Virus record (IMG/VR): IMGVR_UViG_3300031999_000009
Coordinates: 19,274-83,273 of that record
Strand: one strand, 5' to 3'
Origin: a virus
DNA: 64,000 nt
Made by a program: the position numbers and the translations under genes
Notes under the pieces: generated by a model
What the model saw: only the letters and a program-made list of their open reading frames with translations
Database searches by the model: none
What the model was told of the DNA's origin: nothing
Part shown: positions 63,670 through 64,000 of the stretch, piece after piece
Layout of the letters: each line of letters starts with the position of its first letter
How positions within the stretch are numbered: position 1 is the stretch's first letter

Positions 63670-63698
63670 TTGACTTCTGCGCCCTTTGATATTATCAT
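63670..63698 (+). promoter_or_regulatory. Early promoter-operator, copy h
   Basis: TTGACT, 17 bp, TATCAT. Operator has one change in its centre (TGATATTATCA). GGCAAAGAATTCCC upstream. The leader contains CTTCC-GATGAC-GGAAG directly before CACTAGGAGGCA, matching the hairpin/ribosome-site module of copy a. Confidence 0.85.
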
Positions 63699-63750
63699 TG
63701 TTCTTGTAAGGTGATAGGCGCTTCCGATGACGGAAGGCCACTAGGAGGCA

Positions 63751-63960
63751 ATGATGGCTACGACGATGACGACGACGATGACGGCGACGATGACGGCGAC
63801 CCAGGACGAGGTTCAGGACGCCAACCGACGCATGCTGACGCAACTCCGGAAGTTCGGCGTTCCTGTTCAACCCTTCCCCGCGCGCACCCGCACCCCGATC
63901 ACGCTCCACTTCGGTGGGGCCGTCGGCGCCGTGCAGCTCACCGTATCGGAGGTCAAGTAA
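63751..63960 (+). CDS. Small hypothetical protein with Met/Thr repeat start
   Basis: 69 residues behind CTAGGAGGCA. The first 17 residues are a Met/Thr/Ala repeat, encoded by ATGACGACG-type units that may be a slippage product; the rest is mixed. Coupled to the next gene by TAATG. Unknown family. Confidence 0.55.
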   Translation: MMATTMTTTMTATMTATQDEVQDANRRMLTQLRKFGVPVQPFPARTRTPITLHFGGAVGAVQLTVSEVK

Positions 63961-64000
63961 TGAAATGGCTTGACGACGAAAGCAACGTCTGGAAATACCG
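63960..64000 (+). CDS. Start of a gene cut by the window edge
   Basis: Thirteen codons beginning MKWLDDESNVWKY, coupled to the previous gene by TAATG. Too short to identify. Confidence 0.5.
   Translation, partial: MKWLDDESNVWKY

Noticed and set aside
29005-63698. The repeated promoter sequences as a CRISPR array
   Set aside because: The copies are kilobases apart, each lies just before a gene or leader, and they carry -35 and -10 hexamers at constant spacing.
63751-63810. The ATGACGACG repeats as a regulatory iteron
   Set aside because: They are within a gene in frame, encode Met/Thr repeats and are more simply explained by slippage in coding DNA.

Overview
The window is an internal 64-kb piece of a tailed double-stranded DNA bacteriophage genome, or possibly a prophage. 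It has a long tape-measure protein, a tail-assembly-chaperone gene pair and no tail-sheath gene, so it looks like a long-tailed, non-contractile (siphovirus-type) phage. Every gene I can support lies on the + strand. Genes are tightly packed, and many overlap their neighbour as ATGA, GTGA or TAATG. The DNA is G+C-rich (about three-fifths by eye). No portal, capsid, terminase or integrase gene is visible, so the genome extends beyond both edges. The host cannot be named. ThyX, Ku and several apparently leaderless genes suit a high-GC bacterium that uses leaderless mRNAs, but this is inference.

Layout. 0-25.5 kb, late structural genes: neck and tail-completion proteins, two tandem beta-rich paralogues, tail tube, chaperone pair, tape measure, distal tail and hub proteins, then three tandem giant fibre-like proteins that share one C-terminal block. 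25.6-28.7 kb, lysis and surface cassette: an XhlA-like membrane protein, a GH108 lysozyme, a holin candidate, a lipoprotein, a secreted protein with a likely -1 frameshift, and an Ig-like protein. 28.7-51 kb, early/accessory region of many small genes, including an AAA+ ATPase with its motifs in permuted order, SSB, a primase-polymerase, an ATP-dependent DNA ligase, Ku, a methyltransferase-like protein, an SF2 helicase and HNH proteins. It also holds a 0.4-kb stretch without a gene that looks like a structured RNA. 51-64 kb, recombination and replication: a putative annealing protein, a PD-(D/E)XK nuclease, HTH and ParB-like proteins, ThyX, a D5-type primase-helicase, a GIY-YIG-like protein, a cold-shock protein and a RuvC-like resolvase.

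Regulation. Eight near-identical promoters (TTGACT, 17 bp, TATCAT) occur between 29.0 and 63.7 kb. Each carries an 11-bp palindrome, TGATAGTATCA, over its -10 region, which implies one shared repressor or activator. The SWIM-primase-polymerase, the ligase and Ku each sit directly behind one of these promoters. This suggests a co-regulated, phage-encoded end-joining set. A second network is marked by a perfect 16-bp palindrome, ATACCGCCGGCGGTAT, found four times at gene boundaries. Two parS-like palindromes also occur, one of them a perfect match to the bacterial chromosomal parS consensus.

Most promising leads: (i) the Ku / SWIM-ligase / SWIM-primase-polymerase set, including a ligase reading frame with a promoter inside it; (ii) the candidate structured RNA at about 42.0-42.4 kb; (iii) the permuted Ycf46-like ATPase with Ycf35/DUF1257 and DUF2997 partners; (iv) the palindrome and parS-like sites; (v) two candidate programmed frameshifts. 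Family names come from motif recognition by eye; no database search was run.
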